Source: Roseomonas sp. E05
GTDB taxonomy: Bacteria; Pseudomonadota; Alphaproteobacteria; Acetobacterales; Acetobacteraceae
Reading direction: 5' to 3'
NCBI RefSeq assembly: GCF_030063475.1
Contig: NZ_JASIRT010000027.1
Coordinates: 1-64,000, forward strand
DNA: 64,000 nt
A program made the translations under genes and the position numbers. Of this stretch, positions 1 to 11,093 are shown piece by piece. The notes beneath the pieces were generated by a model that made no database searches, was not told the origin of the DNA, and saw nothing but the letters and a program-made list of their open reading frames with translations. How positions within the stretch are numbered: the first letter of the stretch is position 1; each line of letters begins with the position of its first letter.

Positions 1-59
1 GCTATGACTTGCGGGTCGCCATCGAGCGCCTGTGGGAGCGGCAGGCGGCGGCCGAATGA
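1..59 (+). CDS. C-terminal tail of a gene entering from the left edge
   Basis: An open frame runs from the window edge to a TGA at 57-59 and reads YDLRVAIERLWERQAAAE. It is followed at once by a perfect hairpin, which supports a real gene end rather than chance. Too little is visible to name the product. It is convergent with lon. Confidence 0.45.
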   Translation, partial: YDLRVAIERLWERQAAAE

Positions 60-63
60 AGTA

Positions 64-91
64 GCGGGGGCGGCATTACTGCCGCCCCCGC
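64..91. terminator. Hairpin terminator between left-edge gene and lon
   Basis: Perfect 11-bp inverted repeat GCGGGGGCGGC / GCCGCCCCCGC around a 6-nt loop (ATTACT). It starts 5 nt after the left gene's stop and lies downstream of the convergent lon, so it could end transcription from both sides. There is no T-run on the plus strand. Confidence 0.65.
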
Positions 92-156
92 CATCAACAC
101 GTTAAGCTAGTGGCTGGGGCAAGCCCCCCGGCCCTGTTCTTCAGTCCCTCGGCCGC

Positions 157-2574
<2,418 letters not shown>

Positions 2575-2649
2575 TGGGGACCTCACTCAGGACAGCCGGC
2601 ACGGCTCCGCCCAGTCTCGGCACGGAGCCACGCCACGGGGATCTCCCAT

Positions 2650-2680
2650 GAAATGGGAACGGCACGGGCGCAGGGCAAGC
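2650..2680 (-). promoter_or_regulatory. Candidate RpoH (sigma-32) promoter for lon
   Basis: Read on the minus strand, CTTGCCC (2673-2679) is followed after 14 nt by TCCCATTT (2651-2658). This resembles the sigma-32 pattern CTTGAAA-N11-16-CCCCATnT, about 75 nt before the lon start. The -35 matches only in its CTTG part, so this is a suggestion. Confidence 0.4.
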
Positions 2681-2718
2681 CGCGTAGGCCAGCCCTGCTT
2701 TCCCGGCCGGGCTTGACC

Positions 2719-3975
2719 TCACGCGGAAGTCTGCTCCGCTGCCCGTTCACCATAGATGAACAGCGGGGCGGCACGGCCTTCGGCCACCTCCTTGTTCACC
2801 ACAACCTCTTCGACATCCTCCAGCCCCGGCAGGTCGAACATGGTGCCGAGCAGGATGCCCTCCATGATCGAGCGCAGGCCACGGGCGCCGGTCTTGCGCT
2901 GGATGGCGCGGGTGGCGACCGAGCGCAGCGCGTCCTCGGTGAAGGTCAGCTTGGTGGCTTCCATCTCGAACAGGCGCTGGTACTGCTTGACCAGGGCGTT
3001 CTTCGGCTTGGTCAGGATTTCGACCAGCGTCTTCTCGTCCAGGTCGTCCAGCGTGGCCACGACCGGCAGGCGGCCGATGAACTCCGGGATCAGCCCGAAC
3101 TTCAGCAGGTCCTCCGGCTCCACCTCGCGCAGGATCTGCCCGGTGCGGCGCTCGTCCGGCCCCCGGACCTCGGCGCCGTAGCCGATTCCCGAGCCCTTGC
3201 CGCGGCCGGCGATGATCTTCTCCAGCCCGGCGAAAGCGCCGCCGCAGATGAAGAGGATGTTCGAGGTGTCGACCTGCAGGAATTCCTGCTGCGGGTGCTT
3301 GCGCCCGCCCTGCGGCGGCACGGAGGCCACGGTGCCTTCCATGATCTTCAGCAGGGCCTGCTGGACACCCTCCCCGCTCACGTCGCGGGTGATCGAGGGG
3401 TTGTCCGACTTGCGGCTGATCTTGTCGACCTCGTCGATATAGACGATGCCGCGCTGCGCCCGCTCGACATTGTAGTCGGCCGCCTGCAGCAGCTTGAGGA
3501 TGATGTTCTCCACATCCTCGCCGACATAGCCCGCCTCGGTCAGCGTGGTCGCATCCGCCATGGTGAAGGGAACGTCGAGGATGCGGGCCAGGGTCTGGGC
3601 CAGCAGCGTCTTGCCCGAGCCGGTGGGCCCGACCAGCATGATGTTCGACTTGGCGATCTCGACGTCGCCGGTCTTCCCGCCATGCGCCAGGCGCTTGTAA
3701 TGATTGTGAACCGCGACCGAAAGCACACGCTTGGCGTGCTCCTGCCCGATCACGTAATCATCCAGCACCTTGCAGATCTCGCGCGGGGTCGGCACCCCGT
3801 CGCGGGACTTCACCAAGTGCGTCTTGTGCTCCTCACGGATGATGTCCATGCAGAGTTCGACACACTCGTCGCAGATGAAGACCGTCGGGCCGGCGATGAG
3901 TTTGCGGACCTCGTGCTGCGACTTGCCGCAGAACGAGCAATACAGGGTGTTCTTCGAGTCGCCGGACTTGCTCAT
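2719..3975 (-). CDS. clpX: ATP-dependent Clp protease ATP-binding subunit ClpX
   Basis: AAA+ unfoldase that recognises tagged substrates and feeds them to ClpP. At 418 residues it has the usual length. The N-terminal zinc-binding domain shows its four cysteines in LYCSFCGKS and [10 protein letters not shown]. It is followed by Walker A GPTGSGKT, Walker [10 protein letters not shown], the ClpP-docking IGF-type region (GKGSGIGYG) and the sensor-2 motif (GARGLRSI). It lies 166 nt downstream of clpP on the same strand, so the pair is probably co-transcribed and partly uncoupled by a hairpin in the gap. Lon follows, giving the classical clpP-clpX-lon order. Confidence 0.98.
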   Translation of the reverse strand: MSKSGDSKNTLYCSFCGKSQHEVRKLIAGPTVFICDECVELCMDIIREEHKTHLVKSRDGVPTPREICKVLDDYVIGQEHAKRVLSVAVHNHYKRLAHGGKTGDVEIAKSNIMLVGPTGSGKTLLAQTLARILDVPFTMADATTLTEAGYVGEDVENIILKLLQAADYNVERAQRGIVYIDEVDKISRKSDNPSITRDVSGEGVQQALLKIMEGTVASVPPQGGRKHPQQEFLQVDTSNILFICGGAFAGLEKIIAGRGKGSGIGYGAEVRGPDERRTGQILREVEPEDLLKFGLIPEFIGRLPVVATLDDLDEKTLVEILTKPKNALVKQYQRLFEMEATKLTFTEDALRSVATRAIQRKTGARGLRSIMEGILLGTMFDLPGLEDVEEVVVNKEVAEGRAAPLFIYGERAAEQTSA

Positions 3976-4028
3976 GCGCGCTCCTGGACCCTCCGGGGAT
4001 GGACCGTCGGATCTTGCGGGACTGTAGC

Positions 4029-4047
4029 CCCCCTGTCATCCAGGGGG
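4029..4047. terminator. Hairpin in the clpP-clpX intergenic gap
   Basis: CCCCCTG (4029-4035) and CAGGGGG (4041-4047) form a 7-bp stem with a 5-nt loop between clpP and clpX. It has no U-run, so it may be an attenuator or an RNA processing/stability element rather than a full terminator. Confidence 0.4.
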
Positions 4048-4141
4048 AAGCGGAACGGGAGGCGGGCGGCCCGCGCCGGCCCTGCCATCCCTCTCAAGAG
4101 GTGCCTCCGGGAAGCGCCAGCTGCGGATTCCCGGTGGTCCA

Positions 4142-4783
4142 TCACCCCTTCGACGCCTCGGCAGCCGTCAGCGGCCGCTCCTCGACCACCTGGTCGATCA
4201 GGCCGAACTCCTTGGCTTCCTCGGCGGACATGTAGCTGTCGCGCTCCAGCTTGCGCTCGATCTCCTCGATCGGCTGGCCGGTGTGCTTGACATAGATTTG
4301 GTTCAGGCGCTTGCGCAACGCCAGGATCTCGCGCGCCTGGATTTCGATGTCCGTCGCCTGGCCCTGGGCGCCGCCCGAGGGCTGGTGCACCATGATGCGG
4401 CTGTTCGGCAGGGCGAAGCGCTTGCCCTTGGCTCCGGCCGTCAGCAGCAGGCTACCCATGGAGGCCGCCATGCCAAGGCAGACGGTACTCACCGGGCTGC
4501 GGATGTACTGCATGGTATCGTACATCGCCAGGCCCGCCGAGACCACGCCACCCGGGCTGTTGATGTAGAAGGCGATATCCTTGTTCGGATTCTCGCTCTC
4601 CAGGAACAGCAGCTGAGCGCAGATCAGCGACGACATCTGGTCATAGACCGGACCCGTCAGGAAGATGATCCGCTCCTTCAGCAGGCGCGAATAGATATCG
4701 AAAGCCCGCTCGCCCCGCGCGGTCTGCTCAACCACCATGGGGACGAGGTTGTTATAGATCTCGACCGGATCGCGGTCCCGCAT
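4142..4783 (-). CDS. clpP: ATP-dependent Clp protease proteolytic subunit ClpP
   Basis: Serine peptidase that forms the double-heptamer chamber used by ClpX. The 213-residue protein carries the catalytic triad S108 (GMAASMGS), H133 (MVHQPSGG) and D182. The start at 4783 ([12 protein letters not shown]) is chosen because conserved ClpP sequence begins there and AGAGG lies about 8 nt upstream. The longer open frame to 4867 adds only a low-complexity Arg/Ala leader. Clustered with clpX and lon downstream and tig upstream, it forms the standard alphaproteobacterial quality-control locus. Confidence 0.97.
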   Translation of the reverse strand: MRDRDPVEIYNNLVPMVVEQTARGERAFDIYSRLLKERIIFLTGPVYDQMSSLICAQLLFLESENPNKDIAFYINSPGGVVSAGLAMYDTMQYIRSPVSTVCLGMAASMGSLLLTAGAKGKRFALPNSRIMVHQPSGGAQGQATDIEIQAREILALRKRLNQIYVKHTGQPIEEIERKLERDSYMSAEEAKEFGLIDQVVEERPLTAAEASKG

Positions 4784-4885
4784 CTTGCATCCTCTCGCGG
4801 CGGCGGGGCCCGGGTGCCTCCGCGAGCCCCTGCCCGCTTCAGCCCGGCGCCAACCTGCCGCCGTCACCTTAGACTTCGAAGGTTA

Positions 4886-4914
4886 ACATGGGGCAGACGC
4901 CACGCTGGCGAAAG
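4886..4914 (-). promoter_or_regulatory. Candidate RpoH promoter for clpP
   Basis: On the minus strand, CTTTCGC (4908-4914), 14 nt, then CCCCATGT (4886-4893), about 105 nt upstream of the clpP start. The -10 half is a close match to the sigma-32 element; the -35 half matches only CTT. An rpoH gene is present at the right end of this window. Confidence 0.4.
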
Positions 4915-4935
4915 AGGGGGGAACCCTTCACGCTT

Positions 4936-4969
4936 GCGGGCCGGGGCGGTATTTCCGCGCCCGGCCCGC
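4936..4969 (-). terminator. Terminator hairpin after tig
   Basis: GCGGGCCGGG (4936-4945) pairs perfectly with CCCGGCCCGC (4960-4969) around a 14-nt loop region that can pair further. It lies 25 nt beyond the tig stop codon, separating tig from clpP. Confidence 0.6.
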
Positions 4970-4993
4970 CGCAACCCGCGAGGCGAGGTGCCC

Positions 4994-6832
4994 TCAGACC
5001 GAGGGTTCAGCCGAGAGCTCGGCCGCGGGGACCTCCTTCTCGGTCACCTTGGCCAGTTCCAGCATGAAATCCACAACCTTCTCCTCGAAGAGCGGCGCCC
5101 GAAGGTTTTCAATGGCCTGCGGATTCTTCTGGAAGAACTCCAGCACCTGCCGCTCCTGCCCGGGGTAGCGCTGCGCCTCGGTGCGCATCGCCCGGGAGAG
5201 CTCCTCGTTGCTCACCTGGATGTTGTTGCTGCGGCCGATCTCGGAGAGCAGCAGGCCCAGGCGGATTCGGCGCTCGGCGATGGCGCGGTAGTCGGCCTTC
5301 AGCGTCTCCTCGTCCTTGCCCTTGTCCTCCTCGTCCAGCCGGCCGGCCTTCATATCGGCCTCGACGCGCTGCCAGATCTGGGCGAACTCCATGTCCACCA
5401 TGCTCTGCGGCACCTCGAAGGAGGCCTGCGCCGAAAGGGCGTCCAGCAGCTTGCGCTTCACGTTGAGGCGGGAGAGCTGGTCGTACTCGCCCTGCAGGGA
5501 CTCGCCGATCCGCTTCTTCAGCTCGTCCAGGCTCTCCAGGCCGAGCTTCTTGGCGAAGTCGTCGTCCAGCGTCGCCTGGGCAGGCTTCTTCAGCGCCTTG
5601 GCGGTCAGCTCGAAGCGGGCGGGCTTGCCGGCCAGTTCGGCGGCGCCGTACTCGGCCGGGAAGGTCACGTCCACATGGCGGGTCTCGCCGATCTGGACGC
5701 CCTCCAGCCCCTCGGCAAAGCCGGGGATGAAGCCGCTGCCGCCGATCTCCACCGGCATATCCGTGCCGGAGCCGCCCGGGAAGGGCTCGGAAAGGCCGCC
5801 CGCCTCGCCCCCGCGGGTCAGGCTCACACCCTCCAGCCGCAGAACCAGGTCGAACTCGGTCGGGCCAGTGACCATAATGCGCAGCACCGGGAAGACCGAT
5901 GCCGTGCTCTCGTGGCTCAGCGTGGCCGTGAACGCGATCGGGCGCGTCTCGCCATCCGGCGTGGCCAGGTTGGCCTGGTTATGCTTCAGCCAGGCCTTTT
6001 CCGCGTTGCGCTCGGAGAGATCGACGATCGCCGTGACATTGGCCGGCCACTCCCCGGAGACCAGGCGATACCCGCCCTTCAGCGTCAGGGTATCGCCCGC
6101 CTTGGTCGCCAGGACGCCCGGCTGCACGAAACCGAGCGTGACCTGCCCGGCGCCCTTGAAGCTGCCCGTCACCGAGACGTCGTACCAGGCTTGGTCACCC
6201 TCACCGCCCTTGGCGACGACCTTCACCGCCGGCTGTGCCTCGATCTCGCCAAAGGCGCCGCCGAAGAAGCCGTTCTCCGGCAGGAGGTTCGCTCCCCCCT
6301 CCACCAGCCGCCCGACGAAATCCGTGACCACCACGTCGCCCTTCGCGGCGGGGCGCGCCTCGGCGACGTCCTCCAGCTCGCGGTTGCGGGCGGCGATGCC
6401 CTCAAGCGCCTTGGTGACTTCCTCGTCGCCCACCTTCGCCACCGGCTTCTCCAGCTCGATGGTGGAGAAGTCGGGCAGCGGGATCTCGGGGAGCTGCTCC
6501 AGCTCGATCTTGAACTCGAGGTCGGCGCCCTCGGCGAAGTTCACCAGCTCCACCTTGGGCTGCATCGCCGGACGCAGGCCGCGCTCGTCCACCACGTTCT
6601 TGGTGGCGGACTGCACCTGCTCCTCCAGCACCTCGCCCATGATGGCGGAACCGTAGCGCTGCTTCACCACGCCCATCGGCACCTTGCCGGGGCGGAAACC
6701 AGGCAGGCGGACCTCCTTGGCGAGCGACGTCAGGCGCTGATCGCGCGCCGCGGCGATATCCGCCGCCGGAACCACCACGGTAAAGGCCCGCTTCAGCCCC
6801 TCGGCTGCCAGCTCGGTCACCTGCATCGCCAC
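4994..6832 (-). CDS. tig: Trigger factor with a ~175-residue domain inserted in the PPIase domain
   Basis: Ribosome-bound chaperone and peptidyl-prolyl isomerase. At 612 residues it is about 175 longer than the usual 430-450. The N-terminal ribosome-binding domain is normal (LPGFRPGKVPMGVVKQRYG, about 43-61). The FKBP-type domain starts at about 163 (AAKGDVVVTDFVGR), breaks after EGG (about 180), and resumes at about 357 (GTDMPVEIGGSGFIPGF). The C-terminal helical arms look normal. The intervening stretch (DNA about 5762-6295) begins NLLPENGFFGG and contains YDVSVTG, AGDTLTLKGGYRLVSG and a repeating beta-strand rhythm, like the jelly-roll modules of phage tail or lectin-like proteins. The start is GTG at 6832 (GGAG 6 nt upstream) or ATG at 6826, which gives the canonical MQVTE. 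The frame is open throughout. Confidence 0.93.
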   Translation of the reverse strand: MAMQVTELAAEGLKRAFTVVVPAADIAAARDQRLTSLAKEVRLPGFRPGKVPMGVVKQRYGSAIMGEVLEEQVQSATKNVVDERGLRPAMQPKVELVNFAEGADLEFKIELEQLPEIPLPDFSTIELEKPVAKVGDEEVTKALEGIAARNRELEDVAEARPAAKGDVVVTDFVGRLVEGGANLLPENGFFGGAFGEIEAQPAVKVVAKGGEGDQAWYDVSVTGSFKGAGQVTLGFVQPGVLATKAGDTLTLKGGYRLVSGEWPANVTAIVDLSERNAEKAWLKHNQANLATPDGETRPIAFTATLSHESTASVFPVLRIMVTGPTEFDLVLRLEGVSLTRGGEAGGLSEPFPGGSGTDMPVEIGGSGFIPGFAEGLEGVQIGETRHVDVTFPAEYGAAELAGKPARFELTAKALKKPAQATLDDDFAKKLGLESLDELKKRIGESLQGEYDQLSRLNVKRKLLDALSAQASFEVPQSMVDMEFAQIWQRVEADMKAGRLDEEDKGKDEETLKADYRAIAERRIRLGLLLSEIGRSNNIQVSNEELSRAMRTEAQRYPGQERQVLEFFQKNPQAIENLRAPLFEEKVVDFMLELAKVTEKEVPAAELSAEPSV

Positions 6833-6875
6833 ACAATGCTCCTGAAGAAGATCGATATTCCGCCGGCAGTCCCGA

Positions 6876-6960
6876 TGGTGCGGGCGGAGGGACTTGAACC
6901 CCCACGGCTTGCGCCACTGGAACCTAAATCCAGCGTGTCTGCCAATTCCACCACGCCCGC
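6876..6960 (-). tRNA. tRNA-Leu (anticodon UAG), CCA encoded
   Basis: The minus strand folds as a class II tRNA of 85 nt. The acceptor GCGGGCG (5' end at 6960) pairs with CGCCCGC, followed by A and an encoded CCA (6876-6878). The anticodon stem CTGGA/TCCAG encloses the loop TTTAGGT, so the anticodon is UAG. The T-arm carries GGTTCAAGTCC and the variable arm is long, as expected for leucine tRNAs. It lies 43 nt upstream of tig on the same strand. Confidence 0.97.
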
Positions 6961-7094
6961 ATGCGAGGCACGGCGCTCCTTAAGCCGGCGCGTTTAGCGC
7001 AGCGGGCGCCGCTTTGAAAGGGTGGCTGCGCGGGCACCCGGCTTGCGCGCCTCCTGCAGCGGCGGCACACAGGCCCCTCGCCCCGGAGACCCGC

Positions 7095-8294
7095 ATGAAC
7101 GCCACCCTCGGCACCTTGCCTGCAACCACCCCCTTCGAGGACCTGCCCGAGCGGATCCGCAGTCTGCCGCAGAACCAGATCGCCGAGATCGCCTATCTCG
7201 GCCTGGAGGACCCGGAGGTCATCAAGCTCTGGGTCGGCGAGGGCGACCTGCCCACCCCTGCCTTCGTCACCGAGGCGGCGGCCGAGGCCATGCGGGCCGG
7301 CCACACCCGCTACACCTACTCGCTCGGTCTGCCCCGGCTGCGCCAGGCCCTCTCCGACTACCATCGCCGCCACTGGGGCGTGGACGTGCCGCCGGAGCGC
7401 TTCACCATCACCGTCGGCGGCATGAACGCCATCATGCAGGCGATGCAGGCGGTGCTCAGCCCCGGCGACGAGGTGATCTTCCCCACCCCGCACTGGCCGA
7501 ACCTGGCCGAGGCCGCCAAGGTGCTGGGCGGCGCCCCGGTCCCGGTCGCGCTGCGCCAGGATGCCGCCGGCGCCTTTCGGCTGGAGCTGGCCGACATCGA
7601 GGCCGCGATCACCCCGCGCACCCGGATGATCGCCATCAACTCGCCCGCCAACCCGACGGGCTGGGTGATGCCGAAGGCGGAGATGCTGGCGCTGCGCGAC
7701 CTCGCCCGCGCGCGCGGCCTCTGGATTCTCTCCGACGAGGTCTACAACCACTTCACCTACGGCAATGCCATCGCCCCTTCCTTCCTGGAGATCTGTGGCG
7801 CCACGGATAAGCTGCTGGTCACCAACACTTTCTCCAAGAACTGGGCGATGACCGGCTGGCGGGCCGGCTGGCTGGTCTTTCCGGAGGGGCTGGCGCCGGT
7901 CTTCGACAACCTGAGCCAGTACAACACCACCAGCATCCCGACCTTCCTGCAGCACGCCTGCATCGCGGCGCTGGAGCAGGGCGACGATTTCATCCGCACC
8001 ATGGTGGCGCGCTGCCGGGAGAGCCGGCGGATCTTCACGGAGGGCTTCGCGGCGCTCCCCGGCATCACCGTGCAGCCGCCGGAGGGCAGCTTCTATCTGA
8101 TGCTCTCGGTGGCCGGCGAGACCGATTCCCGCGCGCTCGCCATCCGCCTGCTGCGCGAGGCGAAGGTCGGGCTGGCCCCCGGCACCGCCTTCGGCCCCGC
8201 CGGCCAGGGCAAGATGCGGCTCTGCTTCGCCGTCAACCCGGCTCTGGCCGAGGAGGCGATGCGCCGCCTCACCGTCTTCTTCCGCAAGGGATAA
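7095..8294 (+). CDS. Pyridoxal-phosphate aminotransferase, class I/II
   Basis: Fold-type I PLP enzyme of 399 residues that moves amino groups between an amino acid and a 2-oxo acid. Visible family signatures are NSPANPTGWVMP, SDEVYNHFTYG and TFSKNWAMTGWRAGW, whose Lys forms the Schiff base with PLP. A C-terminal Arg lies in GKMRLCFAVNP. The start at 7095 (MNATLGTLP) has GGAG 7 nt upstream; the 27 extra upstream codons look like non-coding leader. The substrate cannot be read from the sequence; aspartate-, alanine- or aromatic-type transamination are all possible. It stands alone, facing away from the tRNA and followed by a palindromic repeat. Confidence 0.9.
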   Translation: MNATLGTLPATTPFEDLPERIRSLPQNQIAEIAYLGLEDPEVIKLWVGEGDLPTPAFVTEAAAEAMRAGHTRYTYSLGLPRLRQALSDYHRRHWGVDVPPERFTITVGGMNAIMQAMQAVLSPGDEVIFPTPHWPNLAEAAKVLGGAPVPVALRQDAAGAFRLELADIEAAITPRTRMIAINSPANPTGWVMPKAEMLALRDLARARGLWILSDEVYNHFTYGNAIAPSFLEICGATDKLLVTNTFSKNWAMTGWRAGWLVFPEGLAPVFDNLSQYNTTSIPTFLQHACIAALEQGDDFIRTMVARCRESRRIFTEGFAALPGITVQPPEGSFYLMLSVAGETDSRALAIRLLREAKVGLAPGTAFGPAGQGKMRLCFAVNPALAEEAMRRLTVFFRKG

Positions 8295-8309
8295 GGACGC
8301 CAGGCCGGC

Positions 8310-8446
8310 ACGCGAGCCTCAAGGCCAAGGCCATGCTGGCGCGCGACAGCCATGCGCATCTCCGCCTGTTGCTGCTGCGCCGCCCGCGCAAGGCAGCCGG
8401 CGCGCTTCGCGCCCTGCTGCGGGAGCACACCGGAGCTATGGGTTGA
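8310..8446 (+). pseudogene. Possible tail remnant of a regulator-like gene
   Basis: A plus-strand frame ending at TGA 8444-8446 reads HASLKAKAMLARDSHAH and then a Leu/Arg-rich helix ending LLREHTGAMG. The pattern AMLARD...LLREH resembles the C-terminal end of FCD-type GntR regulators, but nothing upstream continues it. This is weak evidence and it could be chance. Confidence 0.2.
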
Positions 8447-8453
8447 ACGGCTG

Positions 8454-8565
8454 GGCTAGAGCATTTTCCGTTCGCTCTGGCTCACGGAAAACGCTCCAGC
8501 CGTCTGTTTTGACGAGCATCTTCACCCGTTCCGATGATGCCATTGGAACGGGATCTGCTCTAGCC
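8454..8565. repeat. MITE-like palindromic element
   Basis: Outer inverted repeats GGCTAGAGCA (8454-8463) and TGCTCTAGCC (8556-8565) bound a 112-bp unit. It holds two internal hairpins: GAGCATTTTCCGT / ACGGAAAACGCTC (8459-8471 with 8484-8496, one mismatch) and CCCGTTCC / GGAACGGG (8525-8532 with 8545-8552). It is more AT-rich than its surroundings. The right arm overlaps the 3' end of the transketolase-like gene and supplies its TAG. No second copy was seen in this window. Confidence 0.75.
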
Positions 8566-10953
8566 TTTTAGCAACGCCTGGGCGCAGGCATCGAGAATGG
8601 CGTCCGTGTCCAGCCCGTACTCACGGTACAGGGACGGGATATCACCGGACTGCCCGAAGCGGTCCACCCCGAGCGGCACCACCCGCTGCCCGCGCACGGC
8701 GCCGAGCCAGCTATGCGCCGCCGGGTGCCCGTCCAGCACGGAGACGATCGCCGCGCCGGTCGCCAGGGGCGCCAGCAGCCGCTCCACGGGCGAGAGCGCC
8801 GCGCCCGGCCCCTGCCGCGCCGCGTGGCGCGCCTTCAGCCAGCCGTCATGCAGCCGGTCGGGCGAGGTGATGGCCAGCAGCCCGGCGCCCGGTTCCTCCT
8901 CGCGCAGCGCCTCGAAGGCGGCCCAGGCCTCCGGCGCCACCGGCCCCTGATAGGCGATGGCGATCCGGGCGCCCTCGTCGGGAGGCACCGCCCAGTAGCC
9001 GCCCTCGATCACCGCCGCCGGATCGAGGCTGCGCGCCGGCTGCGGCACGCCGCGGGTGGAGAGCCGCAGCCAGACCGCCGAGCCATCGGGCTGCTGCATG
9101 TGGTGAAAGGCGTGGCGCAGCAGGATGGCCAGTTCGTCGGCATGGGCGGGCTCGTAGGCGACGAGCCGGTCCTGCGCCATGCCGATCAGCGGCGTGTTGA
9201 CGCTCTGGTGCTGGCCGCCCTCCGGCGCCAGGCTCAGCCCCGAGGGGGTGGAGACCAGCAGGAAGCGCGCATCCTGGTAGCAGGCATAGATCAGCGCATC
9301 GAGGCCGCGGTTGACGAAGGGATCATAGACCGTGCCGACCGGCAGCAGCCGCGCGCCGTGCATCCGGTCGGCCAGGCCCAGCGCGCCGAGCACGAGGAAC
9401 AGGTTCTGCTCGGCGATACCCAGCTCGATATGCTGCCCCTTGGGCGACATGCCCCAGCGTTGCGCCGAGGCGACCTTGGCATCGCGGAACACGTCGTTCT
9501 TCAGGTGCCGGTCGAAGATGCCGCGCCGGTTCACCCAGGGGCCGAGATTGGTGGAGACCGTCACATCCGGGCTGGTGGTGACGACGCGCTCGGCCAGCGG
9601 CGCCATCTCCCGCCCACCGCGCCCGATCTCGGCCATCAGCTCGCCGAAGGCGGCCTGGGTGGAGAGCGTCCGGTTCGGCGGCAGGCGCACCGCCGGCAAC
9701 CGCTCCGGCACCGGCACATAGGGCGCCGCCAGACTGCGGCCTTCCGGCGTCAGCGGCTTGGCGAAGGGCACCTGCGCCAGGAAGGCGCGCAGCTCGGCCT
9801 CGGGAACCTCCAGCCCTTCGAAGAGGTCCCACTCATGGCCGGGGCGGATGCGCATCTCCTCGCGGAAGGCCTGCATCTGCTCCTTGGTCATCAGCCCGGC
9901 ATGGTTGTCCTTGTGCCCGGCGAAGGGCAGGCCCATGCCCTTCACGGTATAGGCGATGAAGCAGGTCGGCTGGTCCCCCGCCGCCTCCTGGGCGCGGAAG
10001 GCCTCGGTCAGCGTCTCGACGTCGTGCCCGCCGAGATTGGTCATCAGCGCGCCGAGTTCCTCGTCGGTCAGCGGGTCGATGATGGCGCGGATGCCGGGAA
10101 TGCGGCCCAATTCCGCCAGCAGCGCGCTGCGCCAGGCGGCGCCACCCTGGAAGGTCAGCGCGGCGTAGAGGCTGTTCGGGCAGTCGTCGATCCAGCGCCG
10201 CAGGTGCTCGCCCTCCGGCCGGGCGAAGGCGGCCTCCAGCTTGCGGCCGTATTTCAGGGTGACGACGTTCCAGCCCATGTCGCGGAACAGCCCCTCGATA
10301 CGGCCGAAGAGCCGGTCCGGCACCACGGAATCGAGGCTCTGGCGGTTGTAGTCCACCACCCACCAGACGTCGCGGATGTCGTGCTTCCAGCCCTCCAGCA
10401 GGGCCTCGTAGATGTTCCCCTCGTCCAGTTCGGCATCGCCGACGATGGCGACGTGGCGGCCATGCGGCAGCTCCGGGCGCCCGAGCTCGTGCAGCCGCAC
10501 ATAGTCCTGCACCAGCGCGGCGAAGCTGGTCATCGCCACGCCGAGCCCGACCGAGCCGGTGGAGAAGTCCACTTCCGGCCCGTCCTTCACGCGGCTCGGA
10601 TAGGGCTGGATGCCTCCGAAGGCGCGCAGGGTGGAGAGCTTCTCGCGCTCCTGCCGCCCCAGCAGGTAGTTCACCGCGTGGAAGACCGGCCCGGCATGCG
10701 GCTTCACCGCCACCCTGTCCTGCGGCCGCAGGATGTCGAAATAGAGTGCCGTCATGATGGCCGCGACCGAGGCGGAAGAGGCCTGATGCCCGCCCACCTT
10801 CAGCCCGTCCCGGTTCGGGCGGATGTGGTTGGCGTGATGGATGGTCCAGGCGGAGAGCCAGAGAAGCTTTCGCTCCAGCGCCCGCAGCATCCGCAGCCGG
10901 TGGACCGGGTCGTCGGCGGCGCGCAGGGCGCGCGGATCGGGCGTGGCGTTCAT
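8560..10953 (-). CDS. Transketolase / AceE-like thiamine-diphosphate enzyme
   Basis: Thiamine-diphosphate enzyme of 797 residues with the transketolase/homodimeric 2-oxoacid dehydrogenase E1 layout. An N-terminal TPP domain has GGHQASS and the GDAELDEGN...N TPP/Mg motif. A middle pyrimidine-binding domain has the catalytic Glu region ELGIAEQNLF, and a C-terminal domain follows. It is longer than typical transketolase (about 660) and shorter than AceE (about 880), so substrate and pathway are uncertain. The start at 10953 has GAGGG 8 nt upstream. The last codons and the TAG stop lie in the arm of a palindromic repeat, so the C-terminus may have been altered by its insertion. Confidence 0.85.
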   Translation of the reverse strand: MNATPDPRALRAADDPVHRLRMLRALERKLLWLSAWTIHHANHIRPNRDGLKVGGHQASSASVAAIMTALYFDILRPQDRVAVKPHAGPVFHAVNYLLGRQEREKLSTLRAFGGIQPYPSRVKDGPEVDFSTGSVGLGVAMTSFAALVQDYVRLHELGRPELPHGRHVAIVGDAELDEGNIYEALLEGWKHDIRDVWWVVDYNRQSLDSVVPDRLFGRIEGLFRDMGWNVVTLKYGRKLEAAFARPEGEHLRRWIDDCPNSLYAALTFQGGAAWRSALLAELGRIPGIRAIIDPLTDEELGALMTNLGGHDVETLTEAFRAQEAAGDQPTCFIAYTVKGMGLPFAGHKDNHAGLMTKEQMQAFREEMRIRPGHEWDLFEGLEVPEAELRAFLAQVPFAKPLTPEGRSLAAPYVPVPERLPAVRLPPNRTLSTQAAFGELMAEIGRGGREMAPLAERVVTTSPDVTVSTNLGPWVNRRGIFDRHLKNDVFRDAKVASAQRWGMSPKGQHIELGIAEQNLFLVLGALGLADRMHGARLLPVGTVYDPFVNRGLDALIYACYQDARFLLVSTPSGLSLAPEGGQHQSVNTPLIGMAQDRLVAYEPAHADELAILLRHAFHHMQQPDGSAVWLRLSTRGVPQPARSLDPAAVIEGGYWAVPPDEGARIAIAYQGPVAPEAWAAFEALREEEPGAGLLAITSPDRLHDGWLKARHAARQGPGAALSPVERLLAPLATGAAIVSVLDGHPAAHSWLGAVRGQRVVPLGVDRFGQSGDIPSLYREYGLDTDAILDACAQALLKG

Positions 10954-11093
10954 CGGCTTTCCCTCGTTATCCGCCAGTCTTGGACGGTCTTAGCCTATGG
11001 GCGATGGGCTGGTGGACCAAGGCTCCCGTCGTTTACCTGTCATTATCGTGTGTCGCGCAGACTGCGACCGCCGCTAACCGGAGAGTTGCCGCC

